NCBI GenBank assembly: GCA_036006425.1
Contig: DASYPQ010000021.1
Span: 62,001-126,000 of the forward strand
Reading direction: 5' to 3'
From: DASYPQ01 sp036006425
GTDB lineage: Bacteria; Planctomycetota; UBA1135; GCA-002686595
DNA: 64,000 nucleotides
The position numbers were made by a program, and so were the translations under genes. The notes beneath the pieces are model-generated. The model was not told the origin of the DNA. It made no database searches and was given only the letters and a program-made list of their open reading frames with translations. Within the stretch, counting starts at the first letter, position 1, and each line of letters opens with the position of its first letter. Below are positions 51,710 to 62,586 of this stretch, piece after piece.

Positions 51710-52899
51710 GCGGAGGCGCGAAGAAACGCGCTCTCGCCTGGCTGCGCTCGGGGATCGCGCTCGCGCTCCTCGCGTTCGGCGCCTCGCTCATTCCCTGGCG
51801 GGATCGTCTCGTGTGCATCGACGGCCGGAAGACCGTGGACGTCACCGGCACGATCCACGGCGGCTGGCGGGAATCGTCGATCCGGTTCCAGGCCGACCCG
51901 GGACAGCACCCCGACCCCGCCTGGCCGGCGCCGATCATCGCCGGCATCGAGTCGGGTCGCGAGTTCGAAGTCGCGCGCGCGCCCGACACCGAGACGACCG
52001 GTCCGCACTTCGACTGGAAGCCGGGGATGCTGCGCGTCTTCCGCGAAGTCGACCCGCGCCTCCTCTGGCTCGCGCTGTTCCTGATCACGAGCGGCGCCCT
52101 CGTCGCGATCACGCGCTGGTGGCGCCTCCTCGCGGTCGCAGGCTGCGCGACGCGTTGGACCTCGGCCCTGCGCCTCTCGTTCCTCGGGTTCTTCTTCAAC
52201 GTCGTCCTGCCGGCCGGGATCACGGGCGGGGACGTGATCAAGGCCGTGCTCGTCGTCCGCGAGCACCCCGAGCGGCGCGCGGACGCGTTCGTCACGGTCG
52301 TCGTCGACCGCGCGCTCGGTCTCCTCGTGCTCATGGGCCTCGCCGCGGGCGTCGTCGTGTTCTCCGGCCACCGGTTCGCGGAGCTCGAGCTCCCCGTCGT
52401 CGCCGCGTTCCTCGTCGCCTTGATCGTTCTCTGGGTCATGCTGCACCCGGGTCCGCGGCGCTGGCTCGGCCTCTCGGCGCTGCTCGAGCGGATGCCGCAG
52501 AAGGAGCGCCTGCGCAGCATCGACCGCGCGCTGCGGATCTACTCCGAGCACCCGTTCGAGATCCTCGCCGCGATCGGCCTCTCGGCGCTGAACCACATCT
52601 GCATCGGCGGCTCGGTGTTCGTCCTCGGCCGCGCGTTCGGCGAGGACCACCTCTCGTTCCTCGAGTACCTCGGCGTCGCCGCGATCGCGAACACGATCAG
52701 CTCCGTCCCGGTGACGCCCGCGGGCTGGGGCGTCGGGGAGTGGGCGTTCGGCTCGCTCTTCCACGTGCTCGGATCGTCGAGCACGCTGGGGGTCGCGGTC
52801 AGCGTCGCCTACCGTCTGCTCTCGATGCTGCTCGGTCTCGCCGGCGGGCTCTTCCTCCTTCTGCCTGGAGGCCGAGCCGAATTGAAGGAGGTGCAATGA
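51706..52899 (+). CDS. YbhN/LPG-synthase-TM family membrane protein
   Basis: 397 residues from a TTG that overlaps the upstream TGA (TTGA). A periplasmic beta region of about 90 residues follows the first helix, then about eight membrane helices with LSFLGFFFNVVLPAGITGGDVIKA and VTPAGWGVGEWAFGSLF, typical of UPF0104 lipid flippase-like proteins. Role in lipid transport or synthesis is inferred from family. The next gene overlaps by 4 bp. Confidence 0.75.
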   Translation: MSGGAKKRALAWLRSGIALALLAFGASLIPWRDRLVCIDGRKTVDVTGTIHGGWRESSIRFQADPGQHPDPAWPAPIIAGIESGREFEVARAPDTETTGPHFDWKPGMLRVFREVDPRLLWLALFLITSGALVAITRWWRLLAVAGCATRWTSALRLSFLGFFFNVVLPAGITGGDVIKAVLVVREHPERRADAFVTVVVDRALGLLVLMGLAAGVVVFSGHRFAELELPVVAAFLVALIVLWVMLHPGPRRWLGLSALLERMPQKERLRSIDRALRIYSEHPFEILAAIGLSALNHICIGGSVFVLGRAFGEDHLSFLEYLGVAAIANTISSVPVTPAGWGVGEWAFGSLFHVLGSSSTLGVAVSVAYRLLSMLLGLAGGLFLLLPGGRAELKEVQ

Positions 52900-53795
52900 G
52901 CCTGCTCGCGATCGGAACCCTGGCCTACGACACGATCGAGACCGCGTCCGCGAAGCGCGAGGAACAGCTCGGCGGATCGGCGACGTACTTCTCGCTCGCC
53001 GCGGCGCTGTTCGGACCCGTCGCCCTCGTCGGCGTCGTCGGCGACGACTTCCAGAAGAAGGACACGGAGCTCCTCGGCTCGCGCGGCGTCGATCTCTCCG
53101 GCCTCGAGGTCGCGAAGGGGAAGACGTTCCGCTGGGCCGGGCGCTACGAGGCGGACTGGAACACGCGCCACACGATCTCGACGAACCTGAACGTCTTCGA
53201 GCACTTCGATCCCAAGGTGCCGCACGCCTCGCGCTCGGCGCGCTTCCTGTTCCTCGCGAACGCCGCGCCGGAGATCCAGGCGAAGGCGCTCGCGCAGGTC
53301 GTCAGCCCCGTGTTCGTGATGGCCGACACGATGAACCTCTGGATCGACATCGCGAAGCCGGCGCTGCTCGATCTCCTCCGGAAGGTCGACGCCGTGATCC
53401 TGAACGACGAGGAGGCTCGGATGCTGACGGGGGAGAAGAACCTCCTGCGCGCGGCGACGAAGACCTTGACGCTCGGGCCGCGCTTCGTCGTGCTCAAGAA
53501 GGGGGAGCACGGGGCGTTCCTGATCGGCAAGGGCGCCCACTTCGCGCTGCCGGCGTACCCGGTCGAGGAGGTCGTCGACCCGACCGGAGCCGGGGATTCG
53601 TTCGCGGGCGGCTTCATGGGGCACGTCGCGGCAGAGGGGAACGCCGAGCCGGCGACCCTGCGGCGCTCGATGGTGCACGGGACCGCGGCGGCCTCGTTCT
53701 GCGTCGAGGGATTCGGCGTCGAGCGCCTCGCGCGGTGCACGAAGGCGGAGATCGACACGCGCTGCGGCGAGCTGCGGGCGATCGTGACCGTCTGA
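52896..53795 (+). CDS. PfkB-family carbohydrate kinase
   Basis: 299 residues. GSATYFSLAAALFG near the start and DPTGAGDSFAGGFMGHV with the catalytic Asp at the end are PfkB signatures. The family phosphorylates sugars or nucleosides; the substrate was not recognised. The start (ATGA) overlaps the upstream stop and its own stop overlaps thpR, so the four genes are coupled. Confidence 0.88.
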   Translation: MSLLAIGTLAYDTIETASAKREEQLGGSATYFSLAAALFGPVALVGVVGDDFQKKDTELLGSRGVDLSGLEVAKGKTFRWAGRYEADWNTRHTISTNLNVFEHFDPKVPHASRSARFLFLANAAPEIQAKALAQVVSPVFVMADTMNLWIDIAKPALLDLLRKVDAVILNDEEARMLTGEKNLLRAATKTLTLGPRFVVLKKGEHGAFLIGKGAHFALPAYPVEEVVDPTGAGDSFAGGFMGHVAAEGNAEPATLRRSMVHGTAAASFCVEGFGVERLARCTKAEIDTRCGELRAIVTV

Positions 53796-54322
53796 TGCGG
53801 CTCTTCGTCGGCGCGTTCGCGCCGCCGGACGTCGCGGCGGCGATCCGCGGCGCCGTCGCGGGCCTCGACGCGCGGGTCCCGGTCGCCGAAGACATCCACC
53901 TGACGCTCCATTTCCTGGGCGAGACGGACGACGCCGCGGTCCCGGGGATCACGGCGGCGCTCGAGCGGGAGGTCGCGCGGCGTTCCGAGGTGCCGCTCTG
54001 GATCCGGGGAACCGGCGCATTCCCGGACTTCGAGCGCGCGCGCGTCCTCTGGATCGGCGTCGAGGAGGCCGGGGTCGCGGGCCGGCTCCTCGACCTCGCG
54101 CGCGCCGTCGGGAACGCGGAGTCGCCGTGGACGCCGCACCTCACCGTCGCAAGACCGCGCCGTCGCAGGCACCTCGAGGTGCCCGAGCCGTTCCGTGCGT
54201 TGCGCTTCGACCTCCCCTGGACGCTCGCCGAGGTCCACCTCGCCGCGTCCCATCCCGCTCCGGAAGGGAGCGCGCGCTACCGATCGATCGCGCGCTTCCG
54301 ACTTCGGCCGGAATCGCTGTAA
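53795..54322 (+). CDS. thpR: RNA 2',3'-cyclic phosphodiesterase
   Basis: 175 residues. The two HxTx motifs HLTLHFLGE and HLTVARP define the 2H phosphoesterase fold. It opens 2',3'-cyclic phosphates in RNA. Length is normal. Last gene of the overlapping unit; recA starts 114 bp downstream. Confidence 0.9.
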   Translation: MRLFVGAFAPPDVAAAIRGAVAGLDARVPVAEDIHLTLHFLGETDDAAVPGITAALEREVARRSEVPLWIRGTGAFPDFERARVLWIGVEEAGVAGRLLDLARAVGNAESPWTPHLTVARPRRRRHLEVPEPFRALRFDLPWTLAEVHLAASHPAPEGSARYRSIARFRLRPESL

Positions 54323-54436
54323 CCGGGGCGCGCGAGACCGGATCCGAGGTGCGCCGGGGAGCTTCTTCCGCCCCTCCGGCACTGCTAGGATCGACCCCTT
54401 CCACGACGCACGAGACGAGCCACCCGCGAGGACGCC

Positions 54437-55666
54437 ATGAGCTTTCAGAAGACGAAGACCGAGAAGCCGACCAGCCCCGAGAAGCCCGAGCGCAGCGAGA
54501 AGCCCGAGCGCAGCGAGAAGAGCGAGAAGACCGACACGATCCTCTCGCGCAACGAGAAGAACCGCGCGCTCGAGACGGCCGTCGGCGAGATCGAAAAGGC
54601 CTACGGAAGGGGCTCGATCATGCGCCTCGGCGACGGCCACGTCGCGCGCGAGGTGCGCGGGATCCCGACCGGGTCGATCTCCCTCGACCTCGCGCTCGGC
54701 GGGCGCGGCCTCCCGCGCGGCCGCGTGATCGAGATCTACGGGCCGGAGAGCTCGGGCAAGACCACGCTGACGCTGCACGTCGTCGCGAACGCGCAGAAAG
54801 CGGGCGGGATCTGCGCCTTCGTCGACGCGGAGCACGCGCTCGACCCGGCCTACGCGCGCAAGCTCGGCGTCAAGCTCGACGACCTCCTCGTCAGCCAGCC
54901 CGACACGGGCGAGCAGGCGCTCGAGATCGTCGAGACGCTCGTGCGCAGCAACGCCGTCGACATCGTCGTCGTCGACTCGGTCGCGGCCCTCGTGCCGCGC
55001 GCCGAGATCGCGGGCGAGATGGGCGACAGCTTCGTCGGGCTCCACGCGCGGCTCATGAGCCAGGCGCTGCGGAAGCTGACGGCGGCGATCTCGAAGTCGG
55101 ACACGATGGTGATCTTCATCAACCAGATCCGCGAGAAGATCGGCGTCATGTTCGGCAGCCCCGAGACGACGACGGGCGGGAGGGCGCTCAAGTTCTACGC
55201 GTCGGTCCGCCTCGACATCCGGCGCATCGGGCAGCTCAAGGAAGGCGAGGAGGTCATCGGCAACCGGACGAAGGTCACGGTCGTCAAGAACAAGATCGCG
55301 CCGCCGTTCCGCAAGGTCGAGTTCGACATCCTGTTCAACCGTGGGATCAGCCGCGAGGGCGAGCTGCTCGAGCTCGGCCAGGTCGAAGGGGTCGTCTTGA
55401 AGTCGGGCACGTGGCTCTCGATGAAGCACCCGAAGGAAGGCGAGATCCGGCTCGGGCAAGGCATGGAGAAAGCGCGACAGTTCCTGATCGACAACCCCGA
55501 GGTGTCGCAGGAGATCGACAAGGCGCTGCGCGCGAAGACCGCGGAGAAGACCGCCGCGAGCGACGAGGTCGACCGCAAGGCGATGGCGGCGAGCCAGACG
55601 AGCCAGAGCGCGAGTGCCGCCGCGGAGGCGAAGGCCGCACCGCCCGCCGCTGCGTCCAAGCGATGA
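54437..55666 (+). CDS. recA: Recombinase RecA
   Basis: 409 residues. GPESSGKTTLTLH is the Walker A loop, FVDAEHALDP and VVVDSVAALVP are also typical, and FGSPETTTGGRALKFYASVRLDIRRI completes the core. An unusual N-terminal 30-residue stretch (EKPERSEKPERSEKSEK) precedes the core, and the C-terminus is Ala-rich. In loop L1 the sequence is GDSFVGLHARLMSQALRKL, with F and H where most RecAs have H and Q. The stop overlaps alaS (ATGA). No SOS box was recognised upstream. Confidence 0.97.
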   Translation: MSFQKTKTEKPTSPEKPERSEKPERSEKSEKTDTILSRNEKNRALETAVGEIEKAYGRGSIMRLGDGHVAREVRGIPTGSISLDLALGGRGLPRGRVIEIYGPESSGKTTLTLHVVANAQKAGGICAFVDAEHALDPAYARKLGVKLDDLLVSQPDTGEQALEIVETLVRSNAVDIVVVDSVAALVPRAEIAGEMGDSFVGLHARLMSQALRKLTAAISKSDTMVIFINQIREKIGVMFGSPETTTGGRALKFYASVRLDIRRIGQLKEGEEVIGNRTKVTVVKNKIAPPFRKVEFDILFNRGISREGELLELGQVEGVVLKSGTWLSMKHPKEGEIRLGQGMEKARQFLIDNPEVSQEIDKALRAKTAEKTAASDEVDRKAMAASQTSQSASAAAEAKAAPPAAASKR

Positions 55667-58356
55667 CGAGTTCCGGAGACACGGACTTCCAGTCGGCGCG
55701 CGTTCGCAAGGACTTCCTCGAGTTCTTCGCGGCGCGCGGCCACCGGATCGTGCCCTCGGCGCCCGTCTTCCCGCGCGACGACCCCACGCTCCTCTTCACG
55801 AACGCGGGGATGAACCAGTTCAAGGACGTGTTCCTCGGGACGGGCCGGCGCGACTACAAGCGCGCCGCGGACACGCAGAAGTGCATCCGCGTCTCGGGGA
55901 AGCACAACGACCTCGAGGAAGTCGGCGTCGACACGTACCACCACACGTTCTTCGAGATGCTCGGGAACTGGTCGTTCGGCGACTACTTCAAGGAGGACGC
56001 GATCCCGTGGGCGTGGGAGCTCCTGACGAAGGTGTGGGGGATCCCGCGCGAGCGTCTGTGGGTCACCGTGTTCGGCGGCGACGCGAAGGACAAGCTCCCC
56101 GCCGACGAGGAAGCCGCTTCGATCTGGGTCGAGAAGGCCGGCGTCGATCCAGCGCGTGTTTTGCCCTTCGGGAAGAAGGACAACTTCTGGGAGATGGGGG
56201 ACACCGGGCCCTGCGGTCCGTGCACGGAGATCCACATCGACCGGGGAGGTGCTGGCTCCGACCCGAAGGACGGCGCGAACCCGAAGATCGGCGTCAACGC
56301 GGGCAACGAGCGCTTCATGGAGATCTGGAACCTCGTCTTCATGCAGTTCAACCGCATGGACGACGGGCGGCTCGCGGAGCTCCCGGCGAAGAGCGTCGAC
56401 ACGGGGATGGGCTTCGAGCGCGTCGTCGGCGTGCTGCAGGGGAAGACGTCGAACTACGACACGGACCTCTTCGCGCCGATCTTCGCGCGGATCGCCGGGA
56501 TCGCGAAGCGCCCGTACGGCGCGTCGCCGGCGCCGGCGGACGTCGCGTTCCGCGTGATCGCCGACCACGCGCGCGCCGTGACCGCGGCGATCTCGGACGG
56601 TGCGCTGCCGTCGAACGAGGGCCGCGGCTACGTGCTGCGCCGGCTGATCCGCCGCGCGTCGCGCTTCGGCCGTCAGGCGCTCGCGCTCGAGGATCCGTTC
56701 CTGTGCGAGGTCGTCCCGGCCGTCGGCGAGGTGCTCGGGGGCGCCTTCCCCGAGATGCGCGAGCGCAACGACCACGTGCGCGCGGTCGTCCGCGCGGAGG
56801 AGGAGCAGTTCGGCCGGACGCTCGGCCGCGGACTCGTCCTGTTCGAGGATCTCGCGTCGAAGGTGTCCGCCGGCGGCGCCAAGGTCCTCCCCGGCGAGAA
56901 GGCGTACGACCTGTACGCGACGTACGGATTCCCGCAGGACCTCGTCGAGCTCATGGCGCGCGAACGGTCGCTGGGGCTCGATCTCGCGGGCTGGAAGCGC
57001 GCGGAGGAGGAGCACCAGAAGAAGAGCCGCTCCGAAGGCAGCTTCAAGCAGATCCTCTCCGCGGAGCAGCTCGCGACGCTCCCGCGCACGACGTCGACGT
57101 ACCACGAGGCGGGGTCGCGCTCGACCGAGCTCGAGACGAAACTCGCCGGCGCGTTCCCCGACCGCGTCGTGCTCGCCGAGAGCCCGTTCTACGCCGAATC
57201 CGGCGGCCAGATCGGCGACACGGGCACGATCGAGGCCCTCGACGGGAGCTTCACGTTCACGGTCGAGGACACGAAGAAGATCGGCGACGTCGTCGTCCAC
57301 ATCGGGAAGTCGACCGGGACGCCGAAGCCCGGAGCCGCGGTCCGCGCGCGCGTCGACAAGGCGCGCCGCGACCGGATCCGGAAGAACCACACGGCGACGC
57401 ACCTGCTGCACAAGGCGCTCAAGGAGATCCTCGGCGTCCACGCAGCGCAGCAGGGAAGCTACGTCGGGCCCGACCGCCTGCGCTTCGACTTCTCGCACCC
57501 GAAGGCGGTGACGGCCGAGGAGCTCGAGCGGATCGAGACGCTCGTCAACGAGCGCGTCTTCGCCAACGCGCAAGTGAAGACCACGGTCGAGGACCTCGAC
57601 GCGGCGAAGGCGCGCGGCGTCACGGCGATGTTCGGCGAGAAGTACGACGAGCGCGTGCGCGTCCTCGACGTCGGCGGCTGGTCGCTCGAGCTCTGCGGCG
57701 GGACGCACGTCGCCGCGGCGGGCGACATCGGGCCGTTCGTGATCGTCTCCGAGCGCGCGATCCAGGCCGGCGTCCGCCGCATCGAGGCGCTGACGGGCCC
57801 CGCGGCGGTCGAGGAGATCCAGCGCCAGCGCCGTCTCCTGCGCGAAGCGGCCCAGGGTCTCAAGGTCGCGCCCGAGGAAGTGCCGACGCGCCTCGCCGCG
57901 CTCCAGAAGGAGATCAAGGAAGCGAAGAAGAAGAGCGCCGCGACGTCGGCGGGCGACATCGCCGAGACGTTCGCGACCCTGCGCGCGGGCCTCCAGGACG
58001 CCGGCGGCGTCGCTTTCGCCGTCTTCGACGCGCCCGGCCTCGACCTCGCCGGCGTCCGCGACCTCGCCGACCGGGCGAAATCCCTCGCGCCGCAGATCGC
58101 GCTCGCCCTGTTCGGGCGCGAGGAAGGCCGCGTTCCGTGGGTCCTCGTCCTGCAGGGCCTCCCCGCGGGCAAGGGACGCGACGCGCGGGAGCTCGCGAAG
58201 ATCGTCAGCGGCCGCCTCGGCGGCGGCGGCGGCGGGAAACCCGACCTCGCACAGGGCCAGGGCAAGGACCCGGCCGGCGTGCCGGACGTCCTGCGCGAGC
58301 TCGACCTCGCCCTGCGCACGGCCCTCGGCGCCGCTGCACCCGACGCGGTGCGTTGA
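55663..58356 (+). CDS. alaS: Alanyl-tRNA synthetase
   Basis: 897 residues. RKDFLEFFAARGHRIVPSAP, FTNAGMNQFKDVFLG, VDTYHHTFFEMLGNWSFGDYF are the class II core; NHTATHLLHKAL and ELCGGTHV form the editing zinc site; the C-terminal domain is Gly-rich (GRLGGGGGGKPDLAQGQG). It charges tRNA-Ala and clears Ser/Gly misloading. The order recA-alaS is common, here with a 4-bp overlap. Complete. Confidence 0.98.
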   Translation: MTSSGDTDFQSARVRKDFLEFFAARGHRIVPSAPVFPRDDPTLLFTNAGMNQFKDVFLGTGRRDYKRAADTQKCIRVSGKHNDLEEVGVDTYHHTFFEMLGNWSFGDYFKEDAIPWAWELLTKVWGIPRERLWVTVFGGDAKDKLPADEEAASIWVEKAGVDPARVLPFGKKDNFWEMGDTGPCGPCTEIHIDRGGAGSDPKDGANPKIGVNAGNERFMEIWNLVFMQFNRMDDGRLAELPAKSVDTGMGFERVVGVLQGKTSNYDTDLFAPIFARIAGIAKRPYGASPAPADVAFRVIADHARAVTAAISDGALPSNEGRGYVLRRLIRRASRFGRQALALEDPFLCEVVPAVGEVLGGAFPEMRERNDHVRAVVRAEEEQFGRTLGRGLVLFEDLASKVSAGGAKVLPGEKAYDLYATYGFPQDLVELMARERSLGLDLAGWKRAEEEHQKKSRSEGSFKQILSAEQLATLPRTTSTYHEAGSRSTELETKLAGAFPDRVVLAESPFYAESGGQIGDTGTIEALDGSFTFTVEDTKKIGDVVVHIGKSTGTPKPGAAVRARVDKARRDRIRKNHTATHLLHKALKEILGVHAAQQGSYVGPDRLRFDFSHPKAVTAEELERIETLVNERVFANAQVKTTVEDLDAAKARGVTAMFGEKYDERVRVLDVGGWSLELCGGTHVAAAGDIGPFVIVSERAIQAGVRRIEALTGPAAVEEIQRQRRLLREAAQGLKVAPEEVPTRLAALQKEIKEAKKKSAATSAGDIAETFATLRAGLQDAGGVAFAVFDAPGLDLAGVRDLADRAKSLAPQIALALFGREEGRVPWVLVLQGLPAGKGRDARELAKIVSGRLGGGGGGKPDLAQGQGKDPAGVPDVLRELDLALRTALGAAAPDAVR

Positions 58357-58382
58357 CAGGCGACGAGTTCCGCGGCTAGCAT
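58353..58382 (+). promoter_or_regulatory. Sigma70-like promoter of the rpmF-plsX-fab operon
   Basis: Consensus TTGACA (58353-58358, overlapping the alaS stop), 18-bp spacer and TAGCAT (58377-58382). The transcript would begin about 20 bp before rpmF. Confidence 0.6.
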
Positions 58383-58411
58383 CCCCGCCCCCGAACCTCG
58401 GCGAACGAGCC

Positions 58412-58615
58412 ATGCCCAATCCCAAACGACGCCACTCCAAGCACCGCAAGCGCATCCGGCGCTCCCACGACGCGCTCGTCGTGACTCCCGCGAACCACTG
58501 CCCGCGCTGCAGCGCGCCCGTGCGCTCGCACCGCGTGTGCGACAACTGCGGGTACTACGGCTTCGAGAAGGGCGGCCAGAAGGGCACCGAGGTCATCCCG
58601 AAGGAAGAGGTCTAG
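58412..58615 (+). CDS. rpmF: 50S ribosomal protein L32
   Basis: 67 residues. MPNPKRRHSKHRKRIRRSHD start and the four-cysteine zinc ribbon (CPRCSAP...CDNCGYYGF) are diagnostic. rpmF next to plsX is a widely conserved arrangement linking ribosome and lipid synthesis. Confidence 0.97.
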   Translation: MPNPKRRHSKHRKRIRRSHDALVVTPANHCPRCSAPVRSHRVCDNCGYYGFEKGGQKGTEVIPKEEV

Positions 58616-58637
58616 CTCCCCGTTCGGCGGAGCGACC

Positions 58638-59657
58638 ATGCTCCAGAAGCGCATCGCACTCGACGTGATGGGCGGGGACCGCGCGCCCGACGCGATCTTG
58701 GGAGGTGCCATCGCGGCCTGCTCGCCGCAAGGGAAGCAGCGGATCCCGCCCGAGCGCATCCTGCTCGTCGGCGACGAGAAGACGGCGCGCGAGCGTCTCG
58801 CGGCGCTAGGCGGCGATCCCGGGTTCGCATTCCGCCACTCGACGCAGGTGATCGGCATGGGGGAATCCCCCGCGACCGCGCTGCGCTCGAAGCCCGATTC
58901 CTCGATCGCCTCGATGATCGCCGCACTGAAGGCCGGCCAAGCGGGCGCCGCGGTCAGCATGGGGAACACCGGCGCCGTCGTGGGGACGGCCACGCTCGGG
59001 CTCGGCACGCTGCCCGGCGTCCGTCGCCCCGGGATCGCGGTCACGATCAATCTCACGGGACAGCCGCTGACGATCATCGACATGGGCGCGAACGTCGCGC
59101 CGAAGCCCGAGCACCTCGCGCAGTACGGCGTCATGGGCAGCATCTACATGCGCGACTGCCTCGGGAACGCGACGCCGCGCGTCGGGCTCCTGAACATCGG
59201 CGAGGAGGAGGGCAAGGGCACCGACGTCCACAAGGAGGCCCATACGCTCCTCAAGGCGGCGCCGATGTCGTTCGTCGGCAACCTCGAGGGCAACGATCTC
59301 TTCCTGAACAAGGCCGACGTCGTCGTGGTCGACGGGTTCACGGGGAACGTCGTCCTCAAGCTGATGGAGGGCTTCGCCGCCTTCATGCTCCGCTCGGCGA
59401 TCACCGAGCTGACGCGCAAGGGCGTCCAGGGGGTCCTCGAGGCGCTCGCGCCGGTGCGCCGGAGCGTCGAGTACTCGGAGTACGGCGGGGCGCTGCTCCT
59501 CGGCGTCGCCGGCGTCGTGATCATCGGCCACGGGCGGTCGGACGAGAACGCGGTCGCGAATGCGATCGGGCTCGGCGCCCGCGCGCTCGACGCGAACGTG
59601 AACGACGACATCGTCCAAGGCCTCGAAAAGGCCGCGCGGGAGCGCGCGACGACCTGA
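58638..59657 (+). CDS. plsX: Phosphate acyltransferase
   Basis: 339 residues. ALDVMGGDRAPDAILGG and SMGNTGAVVGTATLGLGTLPGVRRPGI are PlsX signatures, and IGEEEGKGTDVHKEAH and VVDGFTGNVVLKLMEG follow. It makes acyl-phosphate from acyl-ACP, the first step of phospholipid synthesis with PlsY. It follows rpmF by 22 bp. Complete, normal length. Confidence 0.97.
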   Translation: MLQKRIALDVMGGDRAPDAILGGAIAACSPQGKQRIPPERILLVGDEKTARERLAALGGDPGFAFRHSTQVIGMGESPATALRSKPDSSIASMIAALKAGQAGAAVSMGNTGAVVGTATLGLGTLPGVRRPGIAVTINLTGQPLTIIDMGANVAPKPEHLAQYGVMGSIYMRDCLGNATPRVGLLNIGEEEGKGTDVHKEAHTLLKAAPMSFVGNLEGNDLFLNKADVVVVDGFTGNVVLKLMEGFAAFMLRSAITELTRKGVQGVLEALAPVRRSVEYSEYGGALLLGVAGVVIIGHGRSDENAVANAIGLGARALDANVNDDIVQGLEKAARERATT

Positions 59658-59753
59658 GACGGCGCCGCGGAGGGCTTGTAGAAGCCCCCGCACCGTTCCC
59701 AGAATGTGCGCAGCGCCTCGCCTTTCCCGCGACTCCTGACACAGAGGCCCCTG

Positions 59754-60739
<986 letters not shown>

Positions 60740-60743
<4 letters not shown>

Positions 60744-61675
60744 ACACCGGCATCCTCTTCCCGGGGCAAGGAGCGCAGTTCGCGGGCATGGGCCGCGATT
60801 TCTGCGAGCGCTTCCCGGTCGCGCGCGGCGTGTTCGAGCGCGCCGACGCGGCGCTCGGCTTCGCGCTCTCGGAGAAGTGCTGGAACGCGGGGGACGAGGT
60901 GAACCGCACGGACGTCGCGCAGCCCGGGATCTTCACGACGAGCGTCGCCGTGATCCGCGTGCTCGAGGAGAAGGGTCTCGACCGCGCCGCGATCCCGTTC
61001 ACCGCCGGCCTCTCGCTCGGCGAGTACACGGCACTCTGGTGCGCGGGTTCCCTCGAGTTCGAGGACGGCGTGCGGCTCGTCCGCCTGCGCGGCGAGGCGA
61101 TGCAGGCCGCGAGCGAAGCGAACCCGAGCGGCATGGTGAGCCTGATGGGTGCCACCGAGGAGCAGGCGCGGACAATCGCGGCCGTCGGCGCCAAGGCCGG
61201 GATCTGCCAGGTCGCGAACCTGAACGCGCCCGGACAAGTGATCGTCTCCGGCGAGATCGCTGCGCTCGACGTCGTCGAAGCCGTCGCGAAGGACCACGGG
61301 GTCCGCCGGACGCGGCGCCTCGTCGTCGCCGGAGGATTCCATTCGGAGTGCATGCGCCCCGCCGCGCGACGCCTCGAAGCGGCGCTGCGGGAGGTCGCGA
61401 TCGCGAAGCCGCGCGTGCCGTTCGCGAGCAACGTGACGGGCGACCTGTCGGACGACGCCGCGGCGATCCGCCTGCAGCTCGCAGAGCAGGTGTGCGCGCC
61501 GGTCCTGTGGGAGCGGACCATGCGGCTCGCACTCGCCAGCGGGATCCGGGATTTCCTCGAACCGGCTCCCGGGACCGTGCTGGCCGGCATCCTGTCGAAG
61601 ATCGATCCCGAGGCCCGCGTCCGCGCCTGCGCGAAACCCGAGGATCTGGACGCCGCGGTCGCCGGCGCACGTTGA
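60740..61675 (+). CDS. fabD: Malonyl-CoA:ACP transacylase
   Basis: 311 residues from GTG overlapping the fabH stop (GTGA). ILFPGQGAQFAGMGRD, the nucleophile Ser in GLSLGEYTALW, and GGFHSECM with the catalytic His are present. The usual GHSLGE is GLSLGE, with Leu for His beside the nucleophile. It loads malonyl onto ACP. Complete. Confidence 0.95.
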
Positions 61676-61700
61676 AGGCCCAGAGGGGCCCCGCTATAGT
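61672..61700 (+). promoter_or_regulatory. Internal promoter before fabG
   Basis: TTGAAG (61672-61677, overlapping the fabD stop), 17-bp spacer and TATAGT (61695-61700). It would let fabG-acpP-fabF be expressed apart from the upstream genes. Confidence 0.55.
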
Positions 61701-61751
61701 CCGCGGGCTCCGCTGTCGGCCCCCGAATCGCCGTTCCCCCCGGCCCCCCGC

Positions 61752-62513
61752 TTGGACCCCGCAACCCTCGAAACCCGCTTCCTCCAGGGCCGGGTGGCCC
61801 TCGTGACGGGGGCTTCACGCGGCATCGGCGCGGCGATCGCGATCCAGCTCGCGCGGCGCGGGGCGAAGGTCGCCTGCGTCGCGACGACCGCCGAGACGGC
61901 GCGCGGAACCGCGGAAAAGTGCGCAGCGCTCGCCGAGGGAGCGCGCTCCTACGGCTGCGACGTCGCCAGCACGGCCGCGGTCGCCGAGCTCGTCGCTGAG
62001 GTCCAGAAGGAGATGGGCGGCCTGGACATCCTCGTGAACAATGCCGGGATCACGCGCGACCAGCTCCTCCTCCGCATGAGCGAGGAGGACTTCGACCGCG
62101 TGCTCGCCGTGAACCTCAAAGGCACCTGGAACTTCCTGAAGGCCGCCGCGCGGCCGCTGATGAAATCCGGCGGCCGCATCGTCAACATCGCGTCGGTCGT
62201 CGGCATCACCGGCAACGCCGGCCAGGCGAACTACGCCGCGAGCAAGGCCGGGATCCTGGGACTCACGCGCTCGCTCGCGAAGGAGCTCGCCGGCCGCAGC
62301 GTCACCGTGAACGCGATCGCCCCCGGGTTCATCGCGACCGACATGACGGCTGGCCTCGACGAGAAGGCCGCGACCGAGGTCAAGTCGAACATCCCGCTCG
62401 GAAGGATCGGAGCGCCGGAGGAGATCGCCGCCGCGGTCGACTTCCTGGTCGGCCCGGGCGGAGCCTACGTCACCGGACAGACGCTCGTCGTCGACGGGGG
62501 ACTCTCGCTGTGA
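61752..62513 (+). CDS. fabG: 3-oxoacyl-ACP reductase
   Basis: 253 residues from TTG (MDPATLETRFLQGRVALVTGASRGIG); no ATG or GTG fits the N-terminus. The NADPH loop TGASRGIG, NNAG, and the Ser-Tyr-Lys site (NIASVVG, NYAASKAG) are intact, and PGFIATDMT follows. It reduces 3-oxoacyl-ACP. 73 bp separate it from acpP. Confidence 0.96.
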   Translation: MDPATLETRFLQGRVALVTGASRGIGAAIAIQLARRGAKVACVATTAETARGTAEKCAALAEGARSYGCDVASTAAVAELVAEVQKEMGGLDILVNNAGITRDQLLLRMSEEDFDRVLAVNLKGTWNFLKAAARPLMKSGGRIVNIASVVGITGNAGQANYAASKAGILGLTRSLAKELAGRSVTVNAIAPGFIATDMTAGLDEKAATEVKSNIPLGRIGAPEEIAAAVDFLVGPGGAYVTGQTLVVDGGLSL

Positions 62514-62586
62514 GCCTCGAGCTTCCGCACGATACCGGCTCCCGCCGGACTTCCCGCCCCCAACCCCACCCACAGAGGACCGTTTC

